Shown here in pieces: positions 11,401 to 23,600 of a stretch of DNA of 64,000 bases. The notes under the pieces were generated by a model. It was not told where the DNA came from, did not search any database, and was given only the letters and a program-made list of their open reading frames with translations. Numbering within the stretch: position 1 is the first letter of the stretch; the number at the start of each line of letters is the position of its first letter. The stretch comes from Henricia sp. BOLD:AAB3569 (taxonomy: Eukaryota; Echinodermata; Asteroidea; Spinulosida; Echinasteridae): positions 1-64,000 of the forward strand of contig JBBELK010000506.1 in the NCBI GenBank assembly GCA_037783545.1, written 5' to 3'. The position numbers and the translations under genes are program-made.

Positions 11401-12286
11401 TCACGCAAACCGTGGCTGTCTGTACACACCTCTTTGGGGTACTCCTGAGTTGTGCGCATGCTCAGTCATTCGGACTGTCGTTAACGCACCGCAGTTTGGC
11501 TCGGCAATTTGGTCAAAGTGTGGTCCAAACGTCGGCAAATTTGGAGGTCGAAAAATGTTCCGACGAACTTCAAATTTTGCATGCCCTAAACTCTCTATAT
11601 TGCGCACTTGTCATAAAAAATTGACAGACTTTCGCCGGGAAATGGCAGAGAAATTTCAAAGTTTAGAAAAAACTGGGTTGAGGCTTCCTGACTGCTCTCA
11701 CGCAAACCGTGGCTGTCTGTACACACCTCTTTGGGGTACTCCTGAGTTGTGCGCATGCTCAGTCATTCGGACTGTCGTTAACGCACCGCAGTTTGGCTCG
11801 GCAATTTGGTCAAAGTGTGGTCCAAACGTCGGCAAATTTGGAGGTCGAAAAATGTTCCGACGAACTTCAAATTTTGCATGCCCTAAACTCTCTATATTGC
11901 GCACTTGTCATAAAAAATTGACAGACTTTCGCCGGGAAATGGCAGAGAAATTTCAAAGTTTAGACAAAACTGGGTTGAGGCTTCCTGACTGCTCTCACGC
12001 AAACCGTGGCTGTCTGTACACACCTCTTTGGGGTACTCCTGAGTTGTGCGCATGTTCAGTCATTCGGACTGTCGTTAACGCACCGCAGTTTGGCTCGGCA
12101 ATTTGGTCAAAGTGTGGTCCAAACGTCGGCAAATTTGGAGGTCGAAAAATGTTCCGACGAACTTCAAATTTTGCATGCCCTAAACTCTCTATATTGCGCA
12201 CTTGTCATAACAAAATTGATAGACTTTCGCCGGGAAATGGCAGAGAAATTTCAAAGTTTAGAAAAAACTGGGTTGAGGCTTCCTGA
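8480..12286 (+). other. 1,268-codon open frame produced by the 297-bp period; judged non-coding
   Basis: Thirteen monomers in a row have the same 99-codon unit without a stop because 297 is a multiple of three. Similar shorter runs occur at 3683-5680 (665 codons), 13436-15610 (724) and 17017-19608 (863). There is no conserved domain, and the frame is broken by single-base indels and stops in other monomers. Family B, which shares about 90% of the sequence, loses the frame entirely through its 296-bp length. Variants between monomers change amino acids freely. I read it as an accidental frame that automated gene callers may report as a repetitive protein. Confidence 0.85.
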
Positions 12287-13424
12287 CTGCTCTCACGCAA
12301 ACCGTGGCTGTCTGTACACACCTCTTTGGGGTACTCCTGAATTGTGCGCATGCTCAGTCATTCGGACTGTCGTTAACGCACCGCAGTTTGGCTCGGCAAT
12401 TTGGTCAAAGTGTGGTCCAAACGTCGGCAAATTTGGAGGTCGAAAAATGTTCCGACGAACTTCAAATTTTGCATGCCCTAAACTCTCTATATTGCGCACT
12501 TGTCATAAAAAATTGACAGACTTTCGCCGGGAAATGGCAGAGAAATTTCAAAGTTTAGAAAAAACTGGGTTGAGGCTTCCTGACTGCTCTCACGCAAACC
12601 GTGGCTGTCTGTACACACCTCTTTGGGGTACTCCTGAGTTGTGCGCATGCTCAGTCATTCGGACTGTCGTTAACGCACCGCAGTTTGGCTCGGCAATTTG
12701 GTCAAAGTGTGGTCCAAACGTCGGCAAATTTGGAGGTCGAAAAATGTTCCGACGAACTTCAAATTTTGCATGCCCTAAACTCTCTATATTGCGCACTTGT
12801 CATAAAAAATTGACAGACTTTCGCCGGGAAATGGCAGAGAAATTTCAAAGTTTAGACAGAACTGGGTTGAGGCTTCCTGACTGCTCTCACGCAAACCGTG
12901 GCTGTCTGTACACACCTCTTTGGGGTACTCCTGAGTTGTGCGCATGCTCAGTCATTCGGACTGTCGTTAACGCACCGCAGTTTGGCTCGGCAATTTGGTC
13001 AAAGTGTGGTCCAAACGTCGGCAAATTTGGAGGTCGAAAAATGTTCCGACGAACTTCAAATTTTGCATGCCCTAAACTCTCTATATTGCGCACTTGTCAT
13101 AACAAATTGACAGACTTTCGCCGGGAAATGGCAGAGAAATTTCAAAGTTTAAAAAAAACTGGGTTGAGGCTTCCTGACTGCTCTCACGCAAACCGTGGCT
13201 GTCTGTACACACCTCTTTGGGGTACTCCTGAGTTGTGCGCATGCTCAGTCATGCGGACTGTCGTTAACGCACCGCAGTTTGGCTCGGCAATTTGGTCAAA
13301 GTGTGGTCCAAACGTCGGCAAATTTGGAGGTCGAAAAATGTTCCGACGAACTTCAAATTTTGCATGCCCTAAACTCTCTATATTGCGCACTTGTCATAAA
13401 AAATTGACAGACTTTCGCCGGGAA

Positions 13425-13450
13425 ATGGCAGAGAAATGGCAGAGAAATTT
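13425..13450 (+). repeat. 11-bp internal duplication in one family A monomer
   Basis: The text reads GGCAGAGAAATGGCAGAGAAA where other copies read GGCAGAGAAA once. The added 11 bases (AGAGAAATGGC) copy the adjoining sequence exactly, consistent with a slippage or microhomology event. The change is private to this monomer and shifts the long sense frame. Confidence 0.9.
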
Positions 13451-14905
13451 CAAAGTTTAGAAAAAACTGGGTTGAGGCTTCCTGACTGCTCTCACGCAAA
13501 CCGTGGCTGTCTGTACACACCTCTTTGGGGTACTCCTGAGTTGTGCGCATGCTCAGTCATTCGGACTGTCGTTAACGCACCGCAGTTTGGCTCGGCAATT
13601 TGGTCAAAGTGTGGTCCAAACGTCGGCAAATTTGGAGGTCGAAAAATGTTCCGACGAACTTCAAATTTTGCATGCCCTAAACTCTCTATATTGCGCACTT
13701 GTCATAAAAAATTGACAGACTTTCGCCGGGAAATGGCAGAGAAATTTCAAAGTTTAGAAAAAACTGGGTTGAGGCTTCCTGACTGCTCTCACGCAAACCG
13801 TGGCTGTCTGTACACACCTCTTTGGGGTACTCCTGAGTTGTGCGCATGCTCAGTCATGCGGACTGTCGTTAACGCACCGCAGTTTGGCTCGGCAATTTGG
13901 TCAAAGTGTGGTCCAAACGTCGGCAAATTTGGAGGTCGAAAAATGTTCCGACGAACTTCAAATTTTGCATGCCCTAAACTCTCTATATTGCGCACTTGTC
14001 ATAAAAAATGGACAGACTTTCGCCGGGAAATGGCAGAGAAATTTCAAAGTTTAGAAAAAACTGGGTTGAGGCTTCCTGACTGCTCTCACGCAAACCGTGG
14101 CTGTCTGTACACACCTCTTTGGGGTACTCCTGAGTTGTGCGCATGCTCAGTCATTCGGACTGTCGTTAACGCACCGCAGTTTGGCTCGGCAATTTGGTCA
14201 AAGTGTGGTCCAAACGTAGGCAAATTTGGAGGTCGAAAAATGTTCCGACGAACTTCAAATTTTGCATGCCCTAAACTCTCTATATTGCGCACTTGTCATA
14301 AAAAATTGACAGACTTTCGCCGGGAAATGGCAGAGAAATTTCAAAGTTTAGACAAAACTGGGTTGAGGCTTCCTGACTGCTCTCACGCAAACCGTGGCTG
14401 TCTGTACACACCTCTTTGGGGTACTCCTGAGTTGTGCGCATGCTCAGTCATTCGGACTGTCGTTAACGCACCGCAGTTTGGCTCGGCAATTTGGTCAAAG
14501 TGTGGTCCAAACGTCGGCAAATTTGGAGATCGAAAAATGTTCCGACGAACTTCAAATTTTGCATGCCCTAAACTCTCTATATTGCGCACTTGTCATAAAA
14601 AAATGACAGACTTTCGCCGGGAAATGGCAGAGAAATTTCAAAGTTTAGAAAAAACTGGGTTGAGGCTTCCTGACTGCTCTCACGCAAACCGTGGCTGTCT
14701 GTACACACCTCTTTGGGGTACTCCTGAGTTGTGCGCATGCTCAGTCATGCGGACTGTCGTTAACGCACCGCAGTTTGGCTCGGCAATTTGGTCAAAGTGT
14801 GGTCCAAACGTCGGCAAATTTGGAGGTCGAAAAATGTTCCGACGAACTTCAAATTTTGCATGCCCTAAACTCTCTATATTGCGCACTTGTCATAAAAAAT
14901 GGACA

Positions 14906-16772
14906 GACTTTCGCCGGGAAATGGCAGAGAAATTTCAAAGTTTAGAAAAAACTGGGTTGAGGCTTCCTGACTGCTCTCACGCAAACCGTGGCTGTCTGTA
15001 CACACCTCTTTGGGGTACTCCTGAGTTGTGCGCATGCTCAGTTATTCGGACTGTCGTTAACGCACCGCAGTTTGGCTCGGCAATTTGGTCAAAGTGTGGT
15101 CCAAACGTCGGCAAATTTGGAGGTCGAAAAATGTTCCGACGAACTTCAAATTTTGCATGCCCTAAACTCTCTATATTGCGCACTTGTCATACAAAATTGA
15201 CAGACTTTCGCCGGGAAATGGCAGAGAAATTTAAAAGTTTAGAAATAACTGGGTTGAGGCTTCCTGACTGCTCTCACGCAAACCGTGGCTTTCTGTACAC
15301 ACCTCTTTGGGGTACTCCTGAGTTGTGCGCATGCTCAGTCATTCGGACTGTCGTTAACGCACCGCAGTTTGGCTCGGCAATTTGGTCAAAGTGTGGTCCA
15401 AACGTCGGCAAATTTGGAGGTCGAAAAATGTTCCGACGAACTTCAAATTTTGCATGCCCTAAACTCTCTATATTGCGCACTTGTCATAAAAAATTGACAG
15501 ACTTTCGCCGGGAAATGGCAGAGAAATTTCAAAGTTTAGAAAAAACTGGGTTGAGGTTTCCTGACTGTACACACCTCTTTGGGGTACTCCTGAGTTGTGC
15601 GCATGCTTAGTCATTCGGACTGTCGTTAACGCACCGCAGTTTGGCTCGGCAATTTGGTCAAAGTGTGGTCCAAACGTCGGCAAATTTGGAGGTCGAAAAA
15701 TGTTCCGACGAACTTCAAATTTTGCATGCCCTAAACTCTCTATATTGCGCACTTGTCATAAAAAAATGACAGACTTTTGCCGGGAAATGGCAGAGAAATT
15801 TCAAAGTTTAGAAAAAACTGGGTTGAGGCTTCCTGACTGCTCTCACGCAAACCGTGGCTGTCTGTACACACCTCTTTGGGGTACTCCTGAGTTGTGCGCA
15901 TGCTCAGTTATTCGGACTGTCGTTAACGCACCGCAGTTTGGCTCGGCAATTTGGTCAAAGTGTGGTCCAAACGTCGGCAAATTTGGAGGTCGAAAAATGT
16001 TCCGACGAACTTCAAATTTTGCATGCCCTAAACTCTCTATATTGCGCACTTGTCATACAAAATTGACAGACTTTCGCCGGGAAATGGCAGAGAAATTTAA
16101 AAGTTTAGAAATAACTGGGTTGAGGCTTCCTGACTGCTCTCACGCAAACCGTGGCTTTCTGTACACACCTCTTTGGGGTACTCCTGAGTTGTGCGCATGC
16201 TCAGTCATTCGGACTGTCGTTAACGCACCGCAGTTTGGCTCGGCAATTTGGTCAAAGTGTGGTCCAAACGTCGGCAAATTTGGAGGTCGAAAAATGTTCC
16301 GACGAACTTCAAATTTTGCATGCCCTAAACTCTCTATATTGCGCACTTGTCATAAAAAATTGACAGACTTTCGCCGGGAAATGGCAGAGAAATTTCAAAG
16401 TTTAGAAAAAACTGGGTTGAGGTTTCCTGACTGTACACACCTCTTTGGGGTACTCCTGAGTTGTGCGCATGCTTAGTCATTCGGACTGTCGTTAACGCAC
16501 CGCAGTTTGGCTCGGCAATTTGGTCAAAGTGTGGTCCAAACGTCGGCAAATTTGGAGGTCGAAAAATGTTCCGACGAACTTCAAATTTTGCATGCCCTAA
16601 ACTCTCTATATTGCGCACTTGTCATAAAAAATTGACAGACTTTTGCCGGGAAATGGCAGAGAAATTTCAAAGTTTAGAAAAAACTGGGTTGAGGCTTCCT
16701 GACTGCTCTCACGCAAACCGTGGCTGTCTGTACACACCTCTTTGGGGTACTCCTGAGTTGTGCGCATGCTCA
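14906..16772 (+). repeat. Tandem duplication of an 866-bp trimer with a 25-bp deletion
   Basis: Three consecutive monomers with distinctive variants appear twice, 866 bp apart: CAGTTATTCGG (about 15040 and 15906), AAATAACTGG with GGCTTTCTGTAC (about 15243 and 16109), and a shortened monomer with GAGGTTTCCTGACTGTACAC and GCATGCTTAGTC. The deletion junction lies at 15566/15567 and 16432/16433. The 25 missing bases are bounded by a CTG on each side, of which one copy remains. The unit length 866 equals 3 x 297 minus 25. The downstream flank shares TTTTGCCGGG in both copies, with a single difference (AAAAAAATGAC versus AAAAAATTGAC) between them. Confidence 0.9.
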
Positions 16773-17103
16773 GTCATTCGGACTGTCGTTAACGCACCGC
16801 AGTTTGGCTCGGCAATTTGGTCAAAGTGTGGTCCAAACGTCGGCAAATTTGGAGGTCGAAAAATGTTCCGACGAACTTCAAATTTTGCATGCCCTAAACT
16901 CTCTATATTGCGCACTTGTCATAAAAAATTGACAGACTTTCGCAGGGAAATGGCAGAGAAATTTCAAAGTTTAGAAAAAACTGGGTTGAGGCTTCCTGAC
17001 TGCTCTCACGCAAACCGTGGCTGTCTGTACACACCTCTTTGGGGTACTCCTGAGTTGTGCGCATGCTCAGTCATTCGGACTGTCGTTAACGCACCGCAGT
17101 TTG

Positions 17104-17412
17104 GCTGGGCAATTTGGTCAAAGTGTGGTCCAAACGTCGGCAAATTTGGAGGTCGAAAAATGTTCCGACGAACTTCAAATTTTGCATGCCCTAAACTCTC
17201 TATATTGCGCACTTGTCATAAAAAAATTGACAGACTTTCGCCGGGAAATGGCAGAGAAATTTCAAAGTTTAGAAAAAACTGGGTTGAGGCTTCCTGACTG
17301 CTCTCACGCAAACCGTGGCTGTCTGTACACACCTCTTTGGGGTACTCCTGAGTTGTGCGCAGGCTCAGTCATTCGGACTGTCGTTAACGCACCGCAGTTT
17401 GGCTGGGCAATT
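17104..17412 (+). repeat. Two neighbouring monomers sharing GGCTGGGCAATTT
   Basis: The usual GGCTCGGCAATTT is replaced by GGCTGGGCAATTT at about 17103 and again at about 17401. This C-to-G change is not seen in other monomers I checked. The second copy adds a private change in GCGCAGGCTCAG. The pattern suggests one recent single-monomer duplication followed by a point mutation. Confidence 0.75.
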
Positions 17413-18732
17413 TGGTCAAAGTGTGGTCCAAACGTCGGCAAATTTGGAGGTCGAAAAATGTTCCGACGAACTTCAAATTTTGCATGCCCTAAACTCTCTA
17501 TATTGCGCACTTGTCATACAAAATTGACAGACTTTCGCCGGGAAATGGCAGAGAAATTTCAAAGTTTAGAAAAAACTGGGTTGAGGCTTCCTGACTGCTC
17601 TCACACAAACCGTGGCTGTCTGTACACACCTCTTTGGGGTACTCCTGAGTTGTGCGCATGCTCAGTCATTCGGACTGTCGTTAACGCACCGCAGTTTGGC
17701 TCGGCAATTTGGTCAAAGTGTGGTCCAAACGTCGGCAAATTTGGAGGTCGAAAAATGTTCCGACGAACTTCAAATTTTGCATGCCCTAAACTCTCTATAT
17801 TGCGCACTTGTCATAAAAAATTGACAGACTTTCGCCGGGAAATGGCAGAGAAATTTCAAAGTTTAGAAAAAACTGGGTTGAGGCTTCCTGACTGCTCTCA
17901 CGCAAACCGTGGCTGTCTGTACACACCTCTTTGGGGTACTCCTGAGTTGTGCGCATGCTCAGTCATTCGGACTGTCGTTAACGCACCGCAGTTTGGCTCG
18001 GCAATTTGGTCAAAGTGTGGTCCAAACGTCGGCAAATTTGGAGGTCGAAAAATTTTCCGACGAACTTCAAATTTTGCATGCCCTAAACTCTCTATATTGC
18101 GCACTTGTCATAACAAATTGACAGACTTTCGCCGGGAAATGGCAGAGAAATTTCAAAGTTTAGAAAAAACTGGGTTGAGGCTTCCTGACTGCTCTCACGC
18201 AAACCGTGGCTGTCTGTACACACCTCTTTGGGGTACTCCTGAGTTGTGCGCATGCTCAGTCATTCGGACTGTCGTTAACGCACCGCAGTTTGGCTCGGCA
18301 ATTTGGTCAAAGTGTGGTCCAAACGTCGGCAAATTTGGAGGTCGAAAAATGTTCCGACGAACTTCAAATTTTGCATGCCCTAAACTCTCTATATTGCGCA
18401 CTTGTCATAAAAAATTGACAGACTTTCGCCGGGAAATGGCAGAGAAATTTCAAAGTTTAGAAAAAACTGGGTTGAGGCTTCCTGACTGCTCTCACGCAAA
18501 CCGTGGCTGTCTGTACACACCTCTTTGGGGTACTCCTGAGTTGTGCGCATGCTCAGTCATTCGGACTGTCGTTAACGCACCGCAGTTTGGCTCGGCAATT
18601 TGGTCAAAGTGTGGTCCAAACGTCGGCAAATTTGGAGGTCGAAAAATGTTCCGACGAACTTCAAATTTTGCATGCCCTAAACTCTCTATATTGCGCACTT
18701 GTCATAAAAAATTGACAGACTTTCGCCGGGAA

Positions 18733-19340
18733 ATGACAGAGAAATTTCAAAGTTTAGAAAAAACTGGGTTGAGGCTTCCTGACTGCTCTCACGCAAACCG
18801 TGGCTGTCTGTACACACCTCTTTGGGGTACTCCTGAGTTGTGCGCATGCTCAGTCATTCGGACTGTCGTTAACGCACCGCAGTTTGGCTCGGCAATTTGG
18901 TCAAAGTGTGGTCCAAACGTCGGCAAATTTGGAGGTCGAAAAATGTTCCGACGAACTTCAAATTTTGCATGCCCTAAACTCTCTATATTGCGCACTTGTC
19001 ATACAAAATTGACAGACTTTCGCCGGGAAATGGCAGAGAAATTTCAAAGTTTAGAAAAAACTGGGTTGAGGCTTCCTGACTGCTCTCACGCAAACCGTGG
19101 CTGTCTGTACACACCTCTTTGGGGTACTCCTGAGTTGTGCGCATGCTCAGTCATTCGGACTGTCGTTAACGCACCGCAGTTTGGCTCGGCAATTTGGTCA
19201 AAGTGTGGTCCAAACGTCGGCAAATTTGGAGGTCGAAAAATGTTCCGACGAACTTCAAATTTTGCATGCCCTAAACTCTCTATATTGCGCACTTGTCATA
19301 AAAAATTGACAGACTTTCGCCGGGAAATGACAGAGAAATT
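18733..19340 (+). repeat. Dimer repeat marked by AAATGACAGAG and CATACAAAATT
   Basis: AAATGACAGAG replaces AAATGGCAGAG at about 18733 and 19327, two monomers apart. CATACAAAATT lies in the monomer between them (about 19000). The upstream CATACAAAATT at about 17517 is five monomers from the second one. This is a two-monomer duplication inside otherwise uniform family A sequence. Confidence 0.65.
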
Positions 19341-20638
19341 TCAAAGTTTAGAAAAAACTGGGTTGAGGCTTCCTGACTGCTCTCACGCAAACCGTGGCTG
19401 TCTGTACACACCTCTTTGGGGTACTCCTGAGTTGTGCGCATGCTCAGTCATTCGGACTGTCGTTAACGCACCGCAGTTTGGCTCGGCAATTTGGTCAAAG
19501 TGTGGTCCAAACGTCGGCAAATTTGGAGGTCGAAAAATGTTCCGACGAACTTCAAATTTTGCATGCCCTAAACTCTCTATATTGCGCACTTGTCATAAAA
19601 AAAATTGACAGACTTTCGCCGGGAAATGGCAGAGAAATTTCAAAGTTTAGAAAAAACTGGGTTGAGGCTTCCTGACTGCTCTCACGCAAACCGTGGCTGT
19701 CTGTACACACCTCTTTGGGGTACTCCTGAGTTGTGCGCATGCTCAGTCATTCGGACTGTCGTTAACGCACCGCAGTTTGGCTCGGCAATTTGGTCAAAGT
19801 GTGGTCCAAACGTCGGCAAATTTGGAGGTCGAAAAATGTTCCGACGAACTTCAAATTTTGCATGCCCTAAACTCTCTATATTGCGCACTTGTCATAAAAA
19901 ATTGACAGACTTTCGCCGGGAAATGGCAGAGAAATTTCAAAGTTTAGAAAAAACTGGGTTGAGACTTCCTGACTGCTCTCACGCAAACCGTGGCTGTCTG
20001 TACACACCTCTTTGGGGTACTCCTGAGTTGTGCGCATGCTCAGTCATTCGGACTGTCGTTAACGCACCGCAGTTTGGCTCGGCAATTTGGTCAAAGTGTG
20101 GTCCAAACGTCGGCAAATTTGGAGGTCGAAAAATGTTCCGACGAACTTCACATTTTGCATGCCCTAAACTCTCTATATTGCGCACTTGTCATAAAAAATT
20201 GACAGACTTTCGCCGGGAAATGGCAGAGAAATTTCAAAGTTTAGAAAAAACTGGGTTGAGGCTTCCTGACTGCTCTCACGCAAACCGTGGCTGTCTGTAC
20301 ACACCTCTTTGGGGTACTCCTGAGTTGTGCGCATGCTCAGTCATTCGGACTGTGGTTAACGCACCGCAGTTTGGCTCGGCAATTTGGTCAAAGTGTGGTC
20401 CAAACGTCGGCAAATTTGGAGGTCGAAAAATGTTCCGACGAACTTCAAATTTTGCATGCCCTAAACTCTCTATATTGCGCACTTGTCATAAAAAATTGAC
20501 AGACTTTCGCCGGGAAATGGCAGAGAAATTTCAAAGTTTAGAAAAAACTGGGTTGAGGCTTCCTGACTGCTCTCACGCAAACCGTGGCTGTCTGTACACA
20601 CCTCTTTGGGGTACTCCTGAGTTGTGCGCATGCTCAGT

Positions 20639-23600
20639 CATTCGGACTGTCGTTAACGCACCGCAGTTTGGCTCGGCAATTTGGTCAAAGTGTGGTCCAA
20701 ACGTCGGCAAATTTGGAGGTCGAAAAATGTTCCGACGAACTTCAAATTTTGCATGCCCTAAACTCTCTATATTGCGCACTTGTCATAAAAAATTGACAGA
20801 CTTTCGCCGGGAAATGGCAGAGAAATTTCAAAGTTTAGAAAAAACTGGGTTGAGGCTTCCTGACTGCTCTCACGCAAACCGTGGCTGTCTGTACACACCT
20901 CTTTGGGGTACTCCTGAGTTGTGCGCATGCTCAGTCATTCGGACTGTCGTTAACGCACCGCAGTTTGGCTCGGCAATTTGGTCAAAGTGTGGTCCAAACG
21001 TCGGCAAATTTGGAGGTCGAAAAATGTTCCGACGAACTTCAAATTTTGCATGCCCTAAACTCTCTATATTGCGACTTTCGCCGGGAAATGGCAGAGAAAT
21101 TTCAAAGTTTAGAAAAAACTGGGTTGAGGCTTCCTGACTGCTCTCACGCAAACCGTGGCTGTCTGTACACACCTCTTTGGGGTACTTCTGAGTTGTGCGC
21201 ATGCTCAGTCATTCGGACTGTCGTTAACGCACCGCAGTTTGGCTCGGCAATTTGGTCAAAGTGTGGTCCAAACGTCGGCAAATTTGGAGGTCGAAAAATG
21301 TTCCGACGAACTTCAAATTTTGCATGCCCTAAACTCTCTATATTGCGCACTTGTCATAAAAAATTGACAGACTTTCGCCGGGAAATGGCAGAGAAATTTC
21401 AAAGTTTAGAAAAAACTGGGTTGAGGCTTCCTGACTGCTCTCACGCAAACCGTGGCTGTCTGTACACACCTCTTTGGGGTACTCCTGAGTTGTGCGCATG
21501 CTCAGTCATTCGGACTGTCGTTAACGCACCGCAGTTTGGCTCGGCAATTTGGTCAAAGTGTGGTCCAAACGTCGGCAAATTTGGAGGTCGAAAAATGTTC
21601 CGACGAACTTCAAATTTTGCATGCCCTAAACTCTCTATATTGCGCACTTGTCATAAAAAATTGACAGACTTTCGCCGGGAAATGGCAGAGAAATTTCAAA
21701 GTTTAGAAAAAACTGGGTTGAGGCTTCCTGACTGCTCTCACGCAAACCGTGGCTGTCTGTACACACCTCTTTGGGGTACTCCTGAGTTGTGCGCATGCTC
21801 AGTCATTCGGACTGTCGTTAACGCACCGCAGTTTGGCTCGGCAATTTGGTCAAAGTGTGGTCCAAACGTCGGCAAATTTGGAGGTCGAAAAATGTTCCGA
21901 CAAACTTCAAATTTTGCATGCCCTAAACTCTCTATATTGCGCACTTGTCATAAAAAATTGACAGACTTTCGTCGGGAAATGGCAGAGAAATTTCAAAGTT
22001 TAGAAAAAACTGGGTTGAGGCTTCCTGACTGCTCTCACGCAAACCGTGGCTGTCTGTACACAACTCTTTGGGGTACTCCTGAGTTGTGCGCATGCTCAGT
22101 CATTCGGACTGTCGTTAACGCACCGCAGTTTGGCTCGGCAATTTGGTCAAAGTGTGGTCCAAACGTCGGCAAATTTGGAGGTCGAAAAATGTTCCGACGA
22201 ACTTCAAATTTTGCATGCCCTAAACTCTCTATATTGCGCACTTGTCATAAACAATTGACAGACTTTCGCCGGGAAATGGCAGAGAAATTTCAAAGTTTAG
22301 AAAAAAACTGGGTTGAGGCTTCCTGACTGCTCTCACGCAAACCGTGGCTGTCTGTACACACCTCTTTGGGGTACTCCTGAGTTGTGCGCATGCTCAGTCA
22401 TTCGGACTGTCGTTAACGCACCGCAGTTTGGCTCGGCAATTTGGTCAAAGTGTGGTCCAAACGTCGGCAAATTTGGAGGTCGAAAAATGTTCCGACGAAC
22501 TTTAAATTTTGCATGCCCTAAACTCTCTATATTGCGCACTTGTCATAAAAAATTGACAGACTTTCGCCGGGAAATGGCAGAGAAATTTCAAAGTTTAGAA
22601 AAAACTGGGTTGAGGCTTCCTGACTGCTCTCACGCAAACCGTGGCTGTCTGTACACACCTCTTTGAGGTACTCCTGAGTTGTGCGCATGCTCAGTCATTC
22701 GGACTGTCGTTAACGCACCGCAGTTTGGCTCGGCAATTTGGTCAAAGTGTGGTCCAAACGTCGGCAAATTTGGAGGTCGAAAAATGTTCCGACGAACTTC
22801 AAATTTTGCATGCCCTAAACTCTCTATATTGCGCACTTGTCATAAAAAAATTGACAGACTTTCGCCGGGAAATGGCAGAGAAATTTCAAAGTTTAGAAAA
22901 AACTGGGTTGAGGCTTCCTGACTGCTCTCACGCAAACCGTGGCTGTCTGTACACACCTCTTTGGGGTACTCCTGAGTTGTGCGCATGCTCAGTCATTCGG
23001 ACTGTCGTTAACGCACCGCAGTTTGGCTCGGCAATTTGGTCAAAGTGTGGTCCAAACGTCGGCAAATTTGGAGGTCGAAAAATGTTCCGACGAACTTCAA
23101 ATTTTGCATGCCCTAAACTCTCTATATTGCGCACTTGTCATAAAAAATTGACAGACTTTCGCCGGGAAATGGCAGAGAAATTTCAAAGTTTAGAAAAAAC
23201 TGGGTTGAGGCTTCCTGACTGCTCTCACGCAAACCGTGGCTGTCTGTACACACCTCTTTGGGGTACTCCTGAGTTGTGCGCATGCTCAGTTATTCGGACT
23301 GTCGTTAACGCACCGCAGTTTGGCTCGGCAATTTGGTCAAAGTGTGGTCCAAACGTCGGCAAATTTGGAGGTCGAAAAATGTTCCGACGAACTTCAAATT
23401 TTGCATGCCCTAAACTCTCTATATTGCGCACTTGTCATAAAAAATTGACAGACTTTCGCCGGGAAATGGCAGAGAAATTTCAAAGTTTAGAAAAAACTGG
23501 GTTGAGGCTTCCTGACTGCTCTCACGCAAACCGTGGCTGTCTGTACACACCTCTTTGGGGTACTCCTGAGTTGTGCGCATGCTCAGTCATTCGGACTGTC

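Larger units (their letters stand above)
8102..14360 (+). repeat. Family A region with interleaved 3- and 5-monomer spacing of a GACAAAAC/GACAGAAC variant
   Basis: TTTAGACAAAACTGG or TTTAGACAGAACTGG replaces the usual A-run near 8102, 8993, 10478, 11963, 12855 and 14351, each but the first and last followed about one monomer later by CATAACAAATT. Spacings are 891, 1,485, 1,485, 892 and 1,496 bp, that is 3, 5, 5, 3 and 5 monomers; the last includes an 11-bp insertion. CAGTCATGCGG and TTTAAAAAAAACTGG accompany this variant in swapped order near 10.87-11.07 kb and 13.15-13.25 kb. The repeat is therefore a mosaic shuffled by exchange rather than a simple duplication. Confidence 0.75.

Noticed and set aside
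8480..12286. A giant repetitive protein gene of 1,268 codons, and similar long frames at 3683-5680, 13436-15610 and 17017-19608
   Set aside because: The frame is open only because 297 is a multiple of three. It is broken by single-base indels, stops and deletions in other monomers, is absent from family B, and shows no recognisable domain or preference for silent changes.
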